Positions 1-7,461 of a DNA stretch of 61,563 nt are shown piece after piece. Under the pieces are notes generated by a model, which was not told where the DNA came from, searched no databases, and saw only the letters and a list, made by a program, of their open reading frames with translations. Numbering within the stretch: the stretch's first letter is position 1; every line of letters starts with the position of its first letter. Both the position numbers and the translations under genes were made by a program. Where the stretch lies: positions 1 to 61,563 of the forward strand of contig JBHELT010000089.1 in assembly GCA_046262935.1 (NCBI GenBank), written 5' to 3'. This DNA is from JBHELT01 sp046262935 (lineage in GTDB: Bacteria; Actinomycetota; CADDZG01; JAHWKV01).

Positions 1-335
1 GTACCTGGATGACGCGTGACCACGCCTGGGTATTGCTTGCAGGGCCTCAGCAGCGCGTAAAGGTCGAGCTCGATCCGAAGGGTGACGTTCACGCTTCGGA
101 ACCCGTAACCGACGGGGGTTGTGACTGGGCCCTTTAAGGCAACCTTGTTCTTGCGGATCGAATCAAGGACCTTGCTCGGCATCGGTGAGCCCTCTGACTC
201 GACAACGTCGGCTCCCGCTTGCTGTTCATCCCATTCCACAACTACCCCGGTAGCGTCGATGGCCGCAACAGCGGCGTTGGCGACCTCTGGGCCGATACCG
301 TCGCCAGGGATCAGAGTCACTCGGTGGGTTTGCAT
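1..335 (-). CDS. Isocitrate/isopropylmalate dehydrogenase family protein, N-terminal part (cut by window edge)
   Basis: Read on the minus strand, the protein starts MQTHRVTLIPGDGIGPEV, the N-terminal strand-loop of the decarboxylating dehydrogenases that oxidise isocitrate, homoisocitrate or 3-isopropylmalate. It continues with KVALKGPVTTPVGYGFRSVN and LRIELDLYALLRPCKQYPGV. The K-GP-TTP-G-G-RS-N-LR-LDLYA pattern is that of NAD-dependent isocitrate dehydrogenases, with the substrate-binding Ser and Asn in the loop. About 110 residues are present and the rest lies beyond base 1. The start at 335 is preferred over ATG 341 because a TAATCT box ends 7 bases before it. A TCA-cycle role next to the sdh operon fits. 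The exact substrate cannot be settled from this fragment. Confidence 0.85.
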   Translation of the reverse strand, partial: MQTHRVTLIPGDGIGPEVANAAVAAIDATGVVVEWDEQQAGADVVESEGSPMPSKVLDSIRKNKVALKGPVTTPVGYGFRSVNVTLRIELDLYALLRPCKQYPGVVTRHPG

Positions 336-342
336 GTGCATG

Positions 343-348
343 AGATTA
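343..348 (-). promoter_or_regulatory. Putative -10 box TAATCT, leaderless start of the dehydrogenase
   Basis: TAATCT on the minus strand, 7 bases before ATG 335. No Shine-Dalgarno sequence is visible. Confidence 0.45.
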
Positions 349-373
349 ACTGGTGGAACCAGCAGACGGTCGG

Positions 374-949
374 TTAGGCGCCGAATATCCGGTAATAGAT
401 GAGGTTTAGCGTTTCGCGCAGCAATTCATAGCGCCGGGATTGACGGCTGAGCGGCAATGGAGCCCGCGAGATGTTCGCTTCGAAACCCATGTCCCTGGCG
501 ATCTTGCGTGCCCTCGCCAGATGCAGCGGGTCGCTCACGATGGTGATCTTGTTGATGTGCTTACTTTCCGCCATGTACTTGAACAGCTGCAGACTCTCGA
601 TCGTTGAGTTTCCCCCCATAACGCCGGTCACCTTGCTTGCCGGAAGCGACTTCTCGAGGTACGCCGCACCCGCTTGCGCTTCTGTGAACCGGTCGCCCGG
701 CCGTTTGCCGCCGAGGACAACGATCAACGGTGCAACTCGATCGTTGTAAAGAACGCGAGCGTGATCGAGCCGTGCTCTGAAGATGGTCGATGGAACGCCG
801 TTGTATTGTGCGGCCCCCAAGACGACTATCGCTTGGGTCTGCGAACGCTGATCCTGCTTGGAAGAAAACCAGACATCGGCGCCCGTTGCGGTTACCAGCA
901 ACAAGGGGGCTGCGATGACGATGAGTATCGCCCACTTGATCAGGCGCAT
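374..949 (-). CDS. YdcF/SanA-like DUF218 membrane-anchored protein
   Basis: 191 residues. One N-terminal hydrophobic segment (about 6-24) acts as signal anchor. The DUF218 fold follows: AIVVLGAAQYNGVPS (about 40-54), a central IVVLGGKRPGDRFTEAQ segment, NSTIESLQLFKY, and IVSDPLHLARARKIARDMGF near residues 138-157. The SDPLH signature and GGN-S/T-E motif are the polar residues conserved in SanA/YdcF proteins, which are linked to envelope integrity and vancomycin tolerance in other bacteria; the reaction is unknown. It lies between the isocitrate dehydrogenase and the sdh operon, all minus strand, and has its own possible promoter (TATGGT, 5 bases before ATG). Function is known only at family level. 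Confidence 0.8.
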   Translation of the reverse strand: MRLIKWAILIVIAAPLLLVTATGADVWFSSKQDQRSQTQAIVVLGAAQYNGVPSTIFRARLDHARVLYNDRVAPLIVVLGGKRPGDRFTEAQAGAAYLEKSLPASKVTGVMGGNSTIESLQLFKYMAESKHINKITIVSDPLHLARARKIARDMGFEANISRAPLPLSRQSRRYELLRETLNLIYYRIFGA

Positions 950-954
950 GGGTC

Positions 955-960
955 ACCATA
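955..960 (-). promoter_or_regulatory. Putative -10 box TATGGT before the DUF218 gene
   Basis: Minus-strand TATGGT ends 5 bases before ATG 949, matching the leaderless pattern seen at other operon heads here. Confidence 0.35.
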
Positions 961-983
961 ACGCCGCTGGATAGTTAAGGCCC

Positions 984-1685
984 CTAAGTCTTTTTGTACA
1001 GGATGCTGCGTTTCACTTCTTGGATCGCTTCGGTCACTTTGATGCCACGTGGACATGCGTCGGTGCAATTGAAGGTTGTTCTGCATTTGAATGCCCCGCT
1101 CTTGGTGCTCAATATGTCGAGTCGCTCGCGGCCACCCTCGTCGCGCGAATCGTAGATGAAGCGGTGGGCGTTGACGATCGCAGCTGGACCTACATATTCC
1201 TCATCGGACCAGAAGATGGGGCACGAGGTAGTGCAAGCGGCGCACAGGATGCATTTGGTCGAGTCGTCGAAGCGATCGCGCTCGGCCTGACTTTGCAATC
1301 TTTCGGTGTGAGGCGCAGGTGTGTCATTGATGAGCCACGGCTTAACGGCTCTAACCCCTGCGAAGAATGGTTCCATGTCTACGATCAGATCTTTTTCGAC
1401 CTTCAAGCCCTGGATCGGCTCGACCTTGATGGGCTGCGAAAGATCTCTGCATAAAACCTTGCAAGCGAGCCTGTTCTTTCCGTTGATGACCATCGCATCC
1501 GACCCGCAGATGCCGTGTGCGCAGGAACGCCGCAGGGCAAGGGATCCGTCGATGTACCACTTCACATAGTGAAGTGCATCGAGTACTCGACCGCTGTCTT
1601 CTATCTCAACGGTATATTCGCCCCAGTATGGTTCTTCGTCCGACTCGGGGTCGAACCGTTGAACCTGAAGATCGACTTCGATCAA
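984..1685 (-). CDS. sdhB: Succinate dehydrogenase iron-sulfur subunit
   Basis: About 233 residues with the three Fe-S cluster sites of SdhB. The [2Fe-2S] ligands are C55, C60, D63 and C75 in SCAHGICGSDAM...LACK; the Asp in place of the third Cys is also found in E. coli SdhB. [4Fe-4S] ligands are in CILCAACTTSCPIFW and [3Fe-4S] ligands in CRTTFNCTDACPRGIKV. It passes electrons from the SdhA flavin to quinone in complex II. The TTG start at 1685 gives MIEVDLQVQRF and a TTGA overlap with the stop of the preceding CADD-like gene; a longer reading from 1733 would add 16 unconserved residues. sdhB is the last gene of the operon and is separated from sdhA by two non-sdh genes. Confidence 0.95.
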   Translation of the reverse strand: MIEVDLQVQRFDPESDEEPYWGEYTVEIEDSGRVLDALHYVKWYIDGSLALRRSCAHGICGSDAMVINGKNRLACKVLCRDLSQPIKVEPIQGLKVEKDLIVDMEPFFAGVRAVKPWLINDTPAPHTERLQSQAERDRFDDSTKCILCAACTTSCPIFWSDEEYVGPAAIVNAHRFIYDSRDEGGRERLDILSTKSGAFKCRTTFNCTDACPRGIKVTEAIQEVKRSILYKKT

Positions 1686-2317
1686 GCCGCGCTCACCGAC
1701 ATCTGTTCGAACTGGTCGAGCATGCCCCACCACGCGTCGATCGCGAGATGCGCGGATTCACGCGACAGCTCAGAATCTGTGAATCCCTCGCGGATCGCCT
1801 TGCCGTGTTCGACGTCGAGCGTTGAATGAAGATCGAAGAACGCCAGGGTTTTTTCGTCGGTGATCTCGTAATACTCACGCAGACCATCGGCCTTGGCTTT
1901 GGCCACCTCGGGAAACTGTGATTCATACGAGTAAAGGGCCCCAAGGGCCTCTTCGGATCCACGCTTGCAAAGGGACTTATAGGTCTCGACGAGGTTGGTT
2001 GTGCGTGGCGACGGCTGAGATTCCAAAACATCTTGCTGCTTGACGCCGAGTCCTTCGGCGAACTCGAGCCACAGCTCGGCATGTGGTCGAGGCTCGGATG
2101 TTTCATCGACGTAGACCTGTTGCACGGCTGCCTTGGCGGGCCCTTCTTCGAGATGCTCCAGGGCGGAGCTTAGGAATGAAGGCAGAGCCGTCTCGTAGTG
2201 GTAGTACTGCCTTGCGTATTCACGAAGAACCTCGATCGAGACCTTCCCCTTCTGCCACCGCTCGTAGAAAGGGTGGGTTAGCAGGTGCCGCTCTTTGATG
2301 ATGGTATCGATCCCCAT
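1682..2317 (-). CDS. CADD-family (TenA/PqqC-like fold) protein, probable self-sacrificing p-aminobenzoate synthase
   Basis: 211 residues, all-helical, clearly related to Chlamydia CADD: KERHLLTHPFYERWQKG and ALYSYESQFPEVAKAKADGL match the same blocks there. Metal ligands line up as E72, H79, E132, H164, D168, H171 (spacing H-x3-D-x2-H). The tyrosine and lysine that CADD is reported to consume or need in making p-aminobenzoate (its Y27 and K152) correspond to Y18 and K142, both present. The start at 2317 is fixed by AGGAGG a few bases upstream, just after the methyltransferase stop. It overlaps sdhB by four bases. Inference: an oxygen-dependent diiron or Fe/Mn enzyme feeding folate synthesis. 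A role tied to quinone or complex II is the alternative suggested by location. Confidence 0.85.
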   Translation of the reverse strand: MGIDTIIKERHLLTHPFYERWQKGKVSIEVLREYARQYYHYETALPSFLSSALEHLEEGPAKAAVQQVYVDETSEPRPHAELWLEFAEGLGVKQQDVLESQPSPRTTNLVETYKSLCKRGSEEALGALYSYESQFPEVAKAKADGLREYYEITDEKTLAFFDLHSTLDVEHGKAIREGFTDSELSRESAHLAIDAWWGMLDQFEQMSVSAA

Positions 2318-2327
2318 GTGATCCTCC

Positions 2328-3074
2328 TCAGTGGCCGTGGGAAGTGCTGACACTAACTTGTTCTGCGTCCTTACTCGAAATCCCTTTCCTGGCTCGAAAC
2401 ATCAGGTCTTTGCTTGGGCTCCATGTCTCGCTCAGGATCTCGTCGAAACCCAACTTTCTAAGGATCGCTTCGAGTTTGGAGGTCCCAACATGCTTGCCCG
2501 GCATCAGTTTCATCCAGGAGTCGGGCCGTTTGCTGAAAACGATCGTCCCACCGGGTTTGGTGACCCGAGCCATCTCGCGGATGGTCCTAAGAGGCTGAGC
2601 GAGGGGGGCGTCGATACAGGAAACGACTTCGAAAGTCCCGTCTCGCCAGCCAAGGGCAGCGCCATCGCCCTCGATGAGTGACACGCGGTCCTCGAGGCCG
2701 GCAGAGCGAACCAGCGACTCGCCCTTTGCCAGCATGTTGCGCGACAGGTCGATGCCTGTAACGTGACCATGGAAACCTTCGAACGAGGCCACCATGAGGG
2801 GTACGCGAGCGGTGCCAGTTGCGACGTCGAGGATGGTCGGTGAGTTGTACTGGGAAACTGCTTCGTGAAGGACCCTCGATAAAAAGGCATTGGCGGCGGT
2901 GTGATGTCGGCCATGAAAGGCTCCAGGATCGTCGAGGTTCCAAACCCGTGCGAATCGCTGGTATATGAACCGAACGCCGCGACTTCCCAAGTAGGTTCCG
3001 TCGGTCAGCAGAACTAGCCAGATCAAGACGGCGACGCTCAACACCCCGATGAAGATGAGACCCGTTACAGCCAT
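2328..3074 (-). CDS. Membrane-anchored class I SAM-dependent methyltransferase
   Basis: 248 residues. A hydrophobic helix occupies residues 3-25. The methyltransferase domain begins around residue 75, with motif I ILDVATGTARVPLMVA, an acidic end of strand 2 in HVTGIDLSRNML, and the post-I segment LIEGDGAALGWRDGTF. The pattern resembles UbiE/MenG-like and other Methyltransf_11 enzymes, but no family-specific substrate motif was recognised. The gene joins sdhA by a TGATG overlap and is followed after 10 bases by the CADD-like gene, so translation is coupled to the sdh operon. A membrane-soluble substrate such as a quinone or lipid is a reasonable guess from the helix and the operon; it is not shown by the sequence. 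Confidence 0.8.
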   Translation of the reverse strand: MAVTGLIFIGVLSVAVLIWLVLLTDGTYLGSRGVRFIYQRFARVWNLDDPGAFHGRHHTAANAFLSRVLHEAVSQYNSPTILDVATGTARVPLMVASFEGFHGHVTGIDLSRNMLAKGESLVRSAGLEDRVSLIEGDGAALGWRDGTFEVVSCIDAPLAQPLRTIREMARVTKPGGTIVFSKRPDSWMKLMPGKHVGTSKLEAILRKLGFDEILSETWSPSKDLMFRARKGISSKDAEQVSVSTSHGH

Positions 3075-4825
3075 CAGTACTTGCGCTCCATCGGCATGTA
3101 TTTGGTGATCGTAACCGGCTTGTATCGCAGCTCGATCTCGTCGCCTGGAGCTTTGTAGGCGAGTGAATGCTTTAGCCAGAAGCCATCGTCACGTGATGGG
3201 AAATCGTCGCGCCAGTGACCGCCTCGACTCTCGGTGCGCGCCTTGGCAGCGGTAGCGGTGATCTCGGCAAGGTCGACGAGGAACCCAAACTCGACCGCTT
3301 CGAGAAGTTCGGTGTTGTAGACGGACCCCTTGTCATCGATGGATGTGGTCTTGGCTCGTTCACGCAATTCCGATATGAAGTCGAGGGCTTCTTTCAACGA
3401 ACTATCGGTGCGTACAACGCCGCATTTGTCCATCATCTCGGTTTGAAGTTCAGCCCTCAAAGGTGCGATGCGGTTGCCTTTGGGGCTATCCAATATCGAA
3501 CGCAGCTTCTCGCGGGCAACGCCCTCTGGGTCTTCGGGCAGGTCGATGAAATCGACACCGTTCGCGTACTCAGCCATGCTTATGCCACCGCGCTTTCCGA
3601 ACACAACGATGTCGAGCAGGGAATTGGTCCCTAGCCGGTTCGCACCATGAACCGAAACACAGGCACACTCACCGGCCGCATAGAAACCGGGCAGGGGCGA
3701 GTTGTCTTCATCGATAACGACCTGACCATGCACGTTGGTCGGTATGCCTCCCATGGCGTAATGGGCTGTTGGTTGGATGGGAACAGGATCGGTTAGGGGT
3801 TCTACACCGAGGTATATGCGAGCGAATTCGGTGATGTCGGGGAGTTTGCTTTCGATAACCTCCGCCCCAAGATGTCGCACGTCGAGGTAAACGTAATCCT
3901 TGCCGTCGACTCCTCTTCCTTCTTTTATCTCTTGATGGATGGCGCGCGACACCATGTCGCGCGGCGCAAGGTCCTTGATGGTTGGGGCATAGCGTTCCAT
4001 GAAGCGCTCGCCCTTGCCGTTCAGCAGAACGCCCCCCTCGCCGCGCGCCGCCTCGGACAACAAGATGCCGATGCCATAGATGCCTGTGGGATGGAACTGG
4101 AAGAACTCCATGTCCTGCAACGGGATGCCCTTATTGAAAACCATCCCCGGCCCATCGCCAGTCAGGGTGTGGGCGTTGGAGGTGATCTTGAAGAACTTGC
4201 CGAAGCCCCCGGTCGCGAACAGCACGCTCTTGGCATGAAAGACATGCAGCTTGCCTGTCTTCAACTCGAAAGCAATAACACCGGTGCAGCGCGGATGACC
4301 CTTAGCGTCGTCGCTCAAGATGATGTCGAGCACGAACCATTCGCTGAAGAACTGCACGCCGTTTTTCAAACATTGCTGGTACAGGGTCTGCAGGATCATG
4401 TGTCCGGTTCGGTCAGCGGCGAAGCAGGCTCTACGGACCGGCCCTTCGCCGTGATGATGGGTGTGACCGCCGAACCTTCGTTGATCGATCTTGCCTTCGG
4501 AGGTTCGGTTGAATGGCAATCCCATGTGTTCTAAATCCAAGACGGCATCGATCGCCTCTTTGCACATGATCTCGGCCGCGTCTTGGTCCACCAGGTAGTC
4601 GCCACCTTTGATGGTGTCGAAGGTGTGCCATTCGTAGTTGTCTTCTTCAACGTTGCCAAGCGCAGCGCACATGCCTCCCTGCGCCGCACCGGTGTGGGAG
4701 CGCGTTGGATACAGCTTGCTCAGCACAGCCGTCTTGGATCGTGACGACGCTTCGAGCGCTGCTCGAAGGCCAGCGCCTCCAGCACCGACTATGACGCAGT
4801 CGTAACGGTGATAAGTTGCCTGCAC
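3074..4825 (-). CDS. sdhA: Succinate dehydrogenase flavoprotein subunit
   Basis: 583 residues, full length. The FAD-binding Rossmann motif is CVIVGAGGAGLRAA (10-23). The flavin-linked histidine is H44 in TRSHTGAAQGG. Substrate-site blocks include QFHPTGIYGIGILLSEAARG with the His and Arg of the active site, HYAMGGIPTN, and the C-terminal GANRLGTNSLLD FAD contact. The C-terminal helical domain with SRGGHWRDDFPSRDD, which contacts the Fe-S subunit, is present. It oxidises succinate to fumarate and passes electrons to SdhB. The start codon lies two bases after the sdhD stop. The stop overlaps the next start as TGATG. Confidence 0.97.
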   Translation of the reverse strand: MQATYHRYDCVIVGAGGAGLRAALEASSRSKTAVLSKLYPTRSHTGAAQGGMCAALGNVEEDNYEWHTFDTIKGGDYLVDQDAAEIMCKEAIDAVLDLEHMGLPFNRTSEGKIDQRRFGGHTHHHGEGPVRRACFAADRTGHMILQTLYQQCLKNGVQFFSEWFVLDIILSDDAKGHPRCTGVIAFELKTGKLHVFHAKSVLFATGGFGKFFKITSNAHTLTGDGPGMVFNKGIPLQDMEFFQFHPTGIYGIGILLSEAARGEGGVLLNGKGERFMERYAPTIKDLAPRDMVSRAIHQEIKEGRGVDGKDYVYLDVRHLGAEVIESKLPDITEFARIYLGVEPLTDPVPIQPTAHYAMGGIPTNVHGQVVIDEDNSPLPGFYAAGECACVSVHGANRLGTNSLLDIVVFGKRGGISMAEYANGVDFIDLPEDPEGVAREKLRSILDSPKGNRIAPLRAELQTEMMDKCGVVRTDSSLKEALDFISELRERAKTTSIDDKGSVYNTELLEAVEFGFLVDLAEITATAAKARTESRGGHWRDDFPSRDDGFWLKHSLAYKAPGDEIELRYKPVTITKYMPMERKY

Positions 4826-4827
4826 CT

Positions 4828-5241
4828 TTACTTACCGCCCGGCATCTGCGAGGCGGAGAAGGTGAAGATCACCAGGCTGCCGATCGAGTAGAAGACGAAA
4901 GTCGCCGAGTAGAGCAACCCTTTCAAACTGACCCGTAAACCGCCGCGTTTCACGTAATCCTCGATCACTACGCGAGCGCCGTTGACTCCATGAAGCAGAG
5001 CCAGCGTCAAAAGCAGCCAGTCATAAGAGCGCCAGAAGAAGTTGTTCCATCGTTTGGCAACGAATTGGAAGTTGACTCGACTCACGCCGCCGCCGAACAC
5101 ATGCATGATGGCCATGTGACCGAGCAATAGGAACACGAGCATCAAGCCCGAGATCCTCATGAAGAACCAAGCCCAGACCTCCCAGTTGCTGGGGGCCGAG
5201 TCTGGTTTGAAGTGCGCGACGTACGCTTCTTGAAGGCTCAT
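4828..5241 (-). CDS. sdhD: Succinate dehydrogenase membrane anchor subunit
   Basis: 137 residues with three transmembrane helices, roughly at 24-48, 70-90 and 106-130. The histidines in LLGHMAIMHVFGG and LALLHGVNGARVVIEDYV are the usual positions for haem b and quinone-site residues in SdhD-type anchors. It overlaps the sdhC stop as ATGA and is followed immediately by sdhA, the standard sdhCDA order. With SdhC it would form the two-subunit anchor of complex II, in contrast to the single fused cytochrome b of other actinobacterial complexes. The subunit identity rests on length, topology and context more than on strong motifs. Confidence 0.88.
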   Translation of the reverse strand: MSLQEAYVAHFKPDSAPSNWEVWAWFFMRISGLMLVFLLLGHMAIMHVFGGGVSRVNFQFVAKRWNNFFWRSYDWLLLTLALLHGVNGARVVIEDYVKRGGLRVSLKGLLYSATFVFYSIGSLVIFTFSASQMPGGK

Positions 5242-5666
5242 TTGATGAAGATGGGTTTCAGCATGAAGAAAGCTGCGGGCAAGAACATCACTATCGACAC
5301 GATCCCAACGGCCCTGGTCAGCTGCGTCTGATAACGGCTGCCCTTCGACCAGAAGTCAACGAGGATCACCCTCAGGCCGTTGAACGAGTGGTAGATGACG
5401 AGTCCCATGAGCACAACCTCGAGCGGCCTGAAGAAGGGGCTTTCGTAGAACTTGGCTAGGGCGTTGTAGTACTTGGGACCGAACTTGACCGCAGAGGTGT
5501 CCAGGATGTGCAGGAACAAGAAGCCCAAGACGGCGAGACCGCTGCCGCGGTGCAGGATCCACGACCACATGCCGCCGCCACCTTTGTAAAGGGTCCTCGA
5601 GTACGGCTCTTTGTAATAGGAACCGTATTGGGTTGGTTCATCAGCTGAGTCTTTGGCAGGATCCAT
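5238..5666 (-). CDS. sdhC: Succinate dehydrogenase cytochrome b556 subunit
   Basis: 142 residues starting MDPAKDSADEPTQYGSYYK. The SdhC signature HRGSGLAVLGFLFLHILD covers the first helix and carries the conserved HRxSG (quinone-site Ser, Arg) and a later His for haem. A second helix follows EVVLMGLVIYHSFNGLRVIL and a third is VGIVSIVMFLPAAFFML. The start at 5666 was chosen over the longer reading from 5720 because the extra residues are not SdhC-like and a TATATT box ends 8 bases before 5666. It is the head of the sdhC-sdhD-sdhA-methyltransferase-CADD-sdhB operon. Confidence 0.92.
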   Translation of the reverse strand: MDPAKDSADEPTQYGSYYKEPYSRTLYKGGGGMWSWILHRGSGLAVLGFLFLHILDTSAVKFGPKYYNALAKFYESPFFRPLEVVLMGLVIYHSFNGLRVILVDFWSKGSRYQTQLTRAVGIVSIVMFLPAAFFMLKPIFIK

Positions 5667-5674
5667 GTCGAGGC

Positions 5675-5680
5675 AATATA
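5675..5680 (-). promoter_or_regulatory. Putative -10 box TATATT for the sdh operon
   Basis: Minus-strand TATATT ends 8 bases before the sdhC ATG at 5666, with no Shine-Dalgarno sequence between. This would give a nearly leaderless sdh transcript. Confidence 0.45.
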
Positions 5681-5756
5681 TCAACCAAGGCGCGCCCCGC
5701 ACATTGGATGCTGTGCACAAATCCCGGTCGCTTGGGTTGGCGGTCGGCCTTGAGGC

Positions 5757-6143
5757 CTACGGCGTTGAGGCTGGTGGCGTCGAGCTCGGTGGTGCCGGCT
5801 CTTGCACATCTTCGATCGTGATCGGGATGAGCCGTTCGGACTCCACGGTGTATGTGATGTGGATCGGCTGAAGCATCTGCATCCTTTGCTGTAAGTGATC
5901 AAGCGAAACTGGGGAGTTCTGAAGCGAAAATATCAACTGACGCTGGTCGAGGGCTCTTAGACTCAGGTTTCCGAACTCGATCTCGGTTATGTGTCCGGTC
6001 ACTTGCAGGACTGCGCTGGTTGGGGTGGCGGCTGGCAGAGGAACCGCTTTGCCGCAGGCTCCAAGGCCGCTCCCAAGCGCCAAGAGCAGTAACGCCAAGC
6101 ACCCCTTGCGAGCGAAGACCACTGTCGATCGTTCGTTATCCAC
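5757..6143 (-). CDS. Small lipoprotein of unknown function
   Basis: 128 residues from GTG 6143. A signal peptide with lipobox (CLALLLLALGSGLGACGKAV) predicts lipidation at the Cys of LGAC. The mature part is about 100 residues with alternating strands (VLQVTGHITEIEFGNLSL, IHITYTVESERLIPITIEDV) and a Pro/Ser-rich tail. No family recognised. An in-frame ATG at 6230 exists but would put 29 non-signal residues before the signal peptide and run through the Zur operator, so GTG 6143, with a TATCTT box 7 bases upstream, is preferred. It diverges from zur, and the operator at 6215-6229 could influence both. Confidence 0.65.
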   Translation of the reverse strand: MDNERSTVVFARKGCLALLLLALGSGLGACGKAVPLPAATPTSAVLQVTGHITEIEFGNLSLRALDQRQLIFSLQNSPVSLDHLQQRMQMLQPIHITYTVESERLIPITIEDVQEPAPPSSTPPASTP

Positions 6144-6150
6144 GCCTACG

Positions 6151-6156
6151 AAGATA
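6151..6156 (-). promoter_or_regulatory. Putative -10 box TATCTT for the lipoprotein gene
   Basis: Minus-strand TATCTT, 7 bases before GTG 6143. It supports the internal GTG start. Confidence 0.35.
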
Positions 6157-6214
6157 TAGGTATCGCCATGCCTTGGTGGCTCGCAGGCGTTCGGGCACGG
6201 CGTCTTATTGAAAG

Positions 6215-6229
6215 TGAAAATCATTGTCA
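6215..6229 (+). promoter_or_regulatory. Zur/Fur operator (7-1-7 palindrome)
   Basis: TGAAAATCATTGTCA is an inverted repeat with one central base and 6 of 7 paired positions, matching the 7-1-7 boxes of Fur-family repressors and close to known actinobacterial Zur boxes. It lies directly upstream of the putative zur -10 (6232-6237), covering the spacer/-35 zone, so binding would block transcription of zur and the following ZIP transporter. Confidence 0.75.
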
Positions 6230-6231
6230 AT

Positions 6232-6237
6232 TAGACT
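6232..6237 (+). promoter_or_regulatory. Putative -10 box TAGACT of zur
   Basis: TAGACT ends 6 bases before ATG 6244, directly downstream of the operator palindrome. A leaderless transcript is likely. Confidence 0.5.
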
Positions 6238-6243
6238 TGCCGC

Positions 6244-6678
6244 ATGACAACACCATCGAACCGTTCGACCAAGCAAAGGACCGCGGTCCTCGAGGCCCTC
6301 GAGTCGGGAGCGACTTTCCTTTCGGCCCAGCAATTGTTCGACAAGCTGAGGGTCGATGGGCGACGGATAGGCCTCACCACTGTTTATCGAGCGTTGCAGG
6401 CGATGACCGATTCGGGTCTGGTCGATGTTGTACTCACCCGCGATGGCGAGTCGACGTACAGGCGCTGCTCGGGAACGCATCATCACCATCTGGTTTGTCG
6501 AAGCTGCGGCGATGCGGTCGAGGTGGCGTCGGCCGATTTCGAGGAGTGGTCTTTGCGCGTTGCCGGTGAGCATGGGTTCACCGAGGTTACGCATGAGGTC
6601 GAGATCTTCGGCACCTGCGCGCGGTGCTCAGGTGGTTTACCGAAACGCGCAAGGCGATCGGGGCGGTCGCAAGCGTGA
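6244..6678 (+). CDS. zur: Zinc uptake regulator, Fur family
   Basis: 144 residues. The winged helix contains the recognition segment RRIGLTTVYRALQAMTDSGLVD, nearly identical in pattern to actinobacterial FurB/Zur. Zinc ligands are visible in YRRCSGTHHHHLVCRSCGD (regulatory His/Cys site and first CxxC) and IFGTCARC (second CxxC), as in Zur of Streptomyces and Mycobacterium. With zinc bound it would repress uptake genes. It is immediately followed, with a GTGA overlap, by a ZIP-family metal transporter, and a palindromic box sits over its own promoter, so negative autoregulation by zinc is likely. A basic tail (about 130-144) has no evident role. Fur or PerR identity is less likely given the sequence blocks and partner. 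Confidence 0.9.
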   Translation: MTTPSNRSTKQRTAVLEALESGATFLSAQQLFDKLRVDGRRIGLTTVYRALQAMTDSGLVDVVLTRDGESTYRRCSGTHHHHLVCRSCGDAVEVASADFEEWSLRVAGEHGFTEVTHEVEIFGTCARCSGGLPKRARRSGRSQA

Positions 6679-7427
6679 CCGGTCACATCTGGGTTCTTGT
6701 GCTGTCGTCGGTTGTCGCCGAGAGCCTGCTCGCGCACGTCGTATTGCTGGGTCTGGTCCTTCGGCCGCGCCTCTTGCAGCGAGGTCTATTGGCCCTCATC
6801 TCCTTCGCGGCTGGTGCCCTGCTCGGCGACGCGTTCCTGCACCTCATCCCGCAGATATCGAAGTCACCAGGAGGCTTCAACCTCACCGCTTCGTTCAGTT
6901 TGTTGGCCGGTGTTGTTGCCTTTTTCATCTTGGAAAAGGTCCTTCACTGGCACCACTCACACGTTCCTGCGGAGGAAGTGCTGCATCCGGTGGCGGTGAC
7001 CAACCTGATCGGCGACTTCCTTCACAACTTCATCGACGGCGCGATCATCGCCGGAAGTTTCTTGGTGTCCACCAGGCTTGGCGTCGCAACAGTTATCGCC
7101 GTCGCGCTGCACGAGATCCCACAAGAGATGGGCGACTTCAGCATCCTGGTTCATGCGGGCCTTTCACCTTGGCGGGCTTTCTTCCTCAATTCGATGACCG
7201 CCCTCACCGCCCTTGCCGGTGCGGCGGCGGCGCTTCTGATCGCAGGCAAGGTCCCCGGTATCGACTCGGTACTCGTCCCCCTGACAGCCGGGGGCTTCGT
7301 ATATATCGCCAGCACAGACCTTCTGCCGGAGTTGCACAAAGAACCAGAGGCTCGAAAGTCGCTCATCCAACTTGTGTCTTTGGTCGCAGGCGTCGCAGTG
7401 ATGGCCCTACTGCTGCTGGGTGAATAA
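6675..7427 (+). CDS. ZIP-family metal (zinc) transporter
   Basis: 250 residues from GTG 6675, which overlaps the zur stop as GTGA; the longer reading from 6624 is rejected. About eight hydrophobic helices. Helix 4 carries NLIGDFLHNFIDGAIIAGSF and helix 5 ALHEIPQEMGDFSIL, the paired HNxxDG and HExxxE metal-binding motifs of ZIP importers. A short His-containing loop (LHWHHSHVPAEE, about 95-106) lies before helix 4, a typical metal-rich variable loop. Co-transcription with zur and the Zur box upstream make zinc the likely cargo. Confidence 0.9.
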   Translation: MTGHIWVLVLSSVVAESLLAHVVLLGLVLRPRLLQRGLLALISFAAGALLGDAFLHLIPQISKSPGGFNLTASFSLLAGVVAFFILEKVLHWHHSHVPAEEVLHPVAVTNLIGDFLHNFIDGAIIAGSFLVSTRLGVATVIAVALHEIPQEMGDFSILVHAGLSPWRAFFLNSMTALTALAGAAAALLIAGKVPGIDSVLVPLTAGGFVYIASTDLLPELHKEPEARKSLIQLVSLVAGVAVMALLLLGE

Positions 7428-7461
7428 CCAGGCCCCTCCCCGCGGTGTTCACGAACGTAGA

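Noticed and set aside
3872..4534. Open frame of 220 codons antisense to sdhA
   Set aside because: sdhA is unambiguous on the other strand. The antisense product has no recognisable family and no promoter or ribosome site.
6425..7423. Long open frame (332 codons) overlapping zur and the ZIP gene in another frame
   Set aside because: The translation is Arg/Pro/His-rich without motifs, and both real genes have clear family signatures. It is a frame shadow typical of GC-rich DNA.
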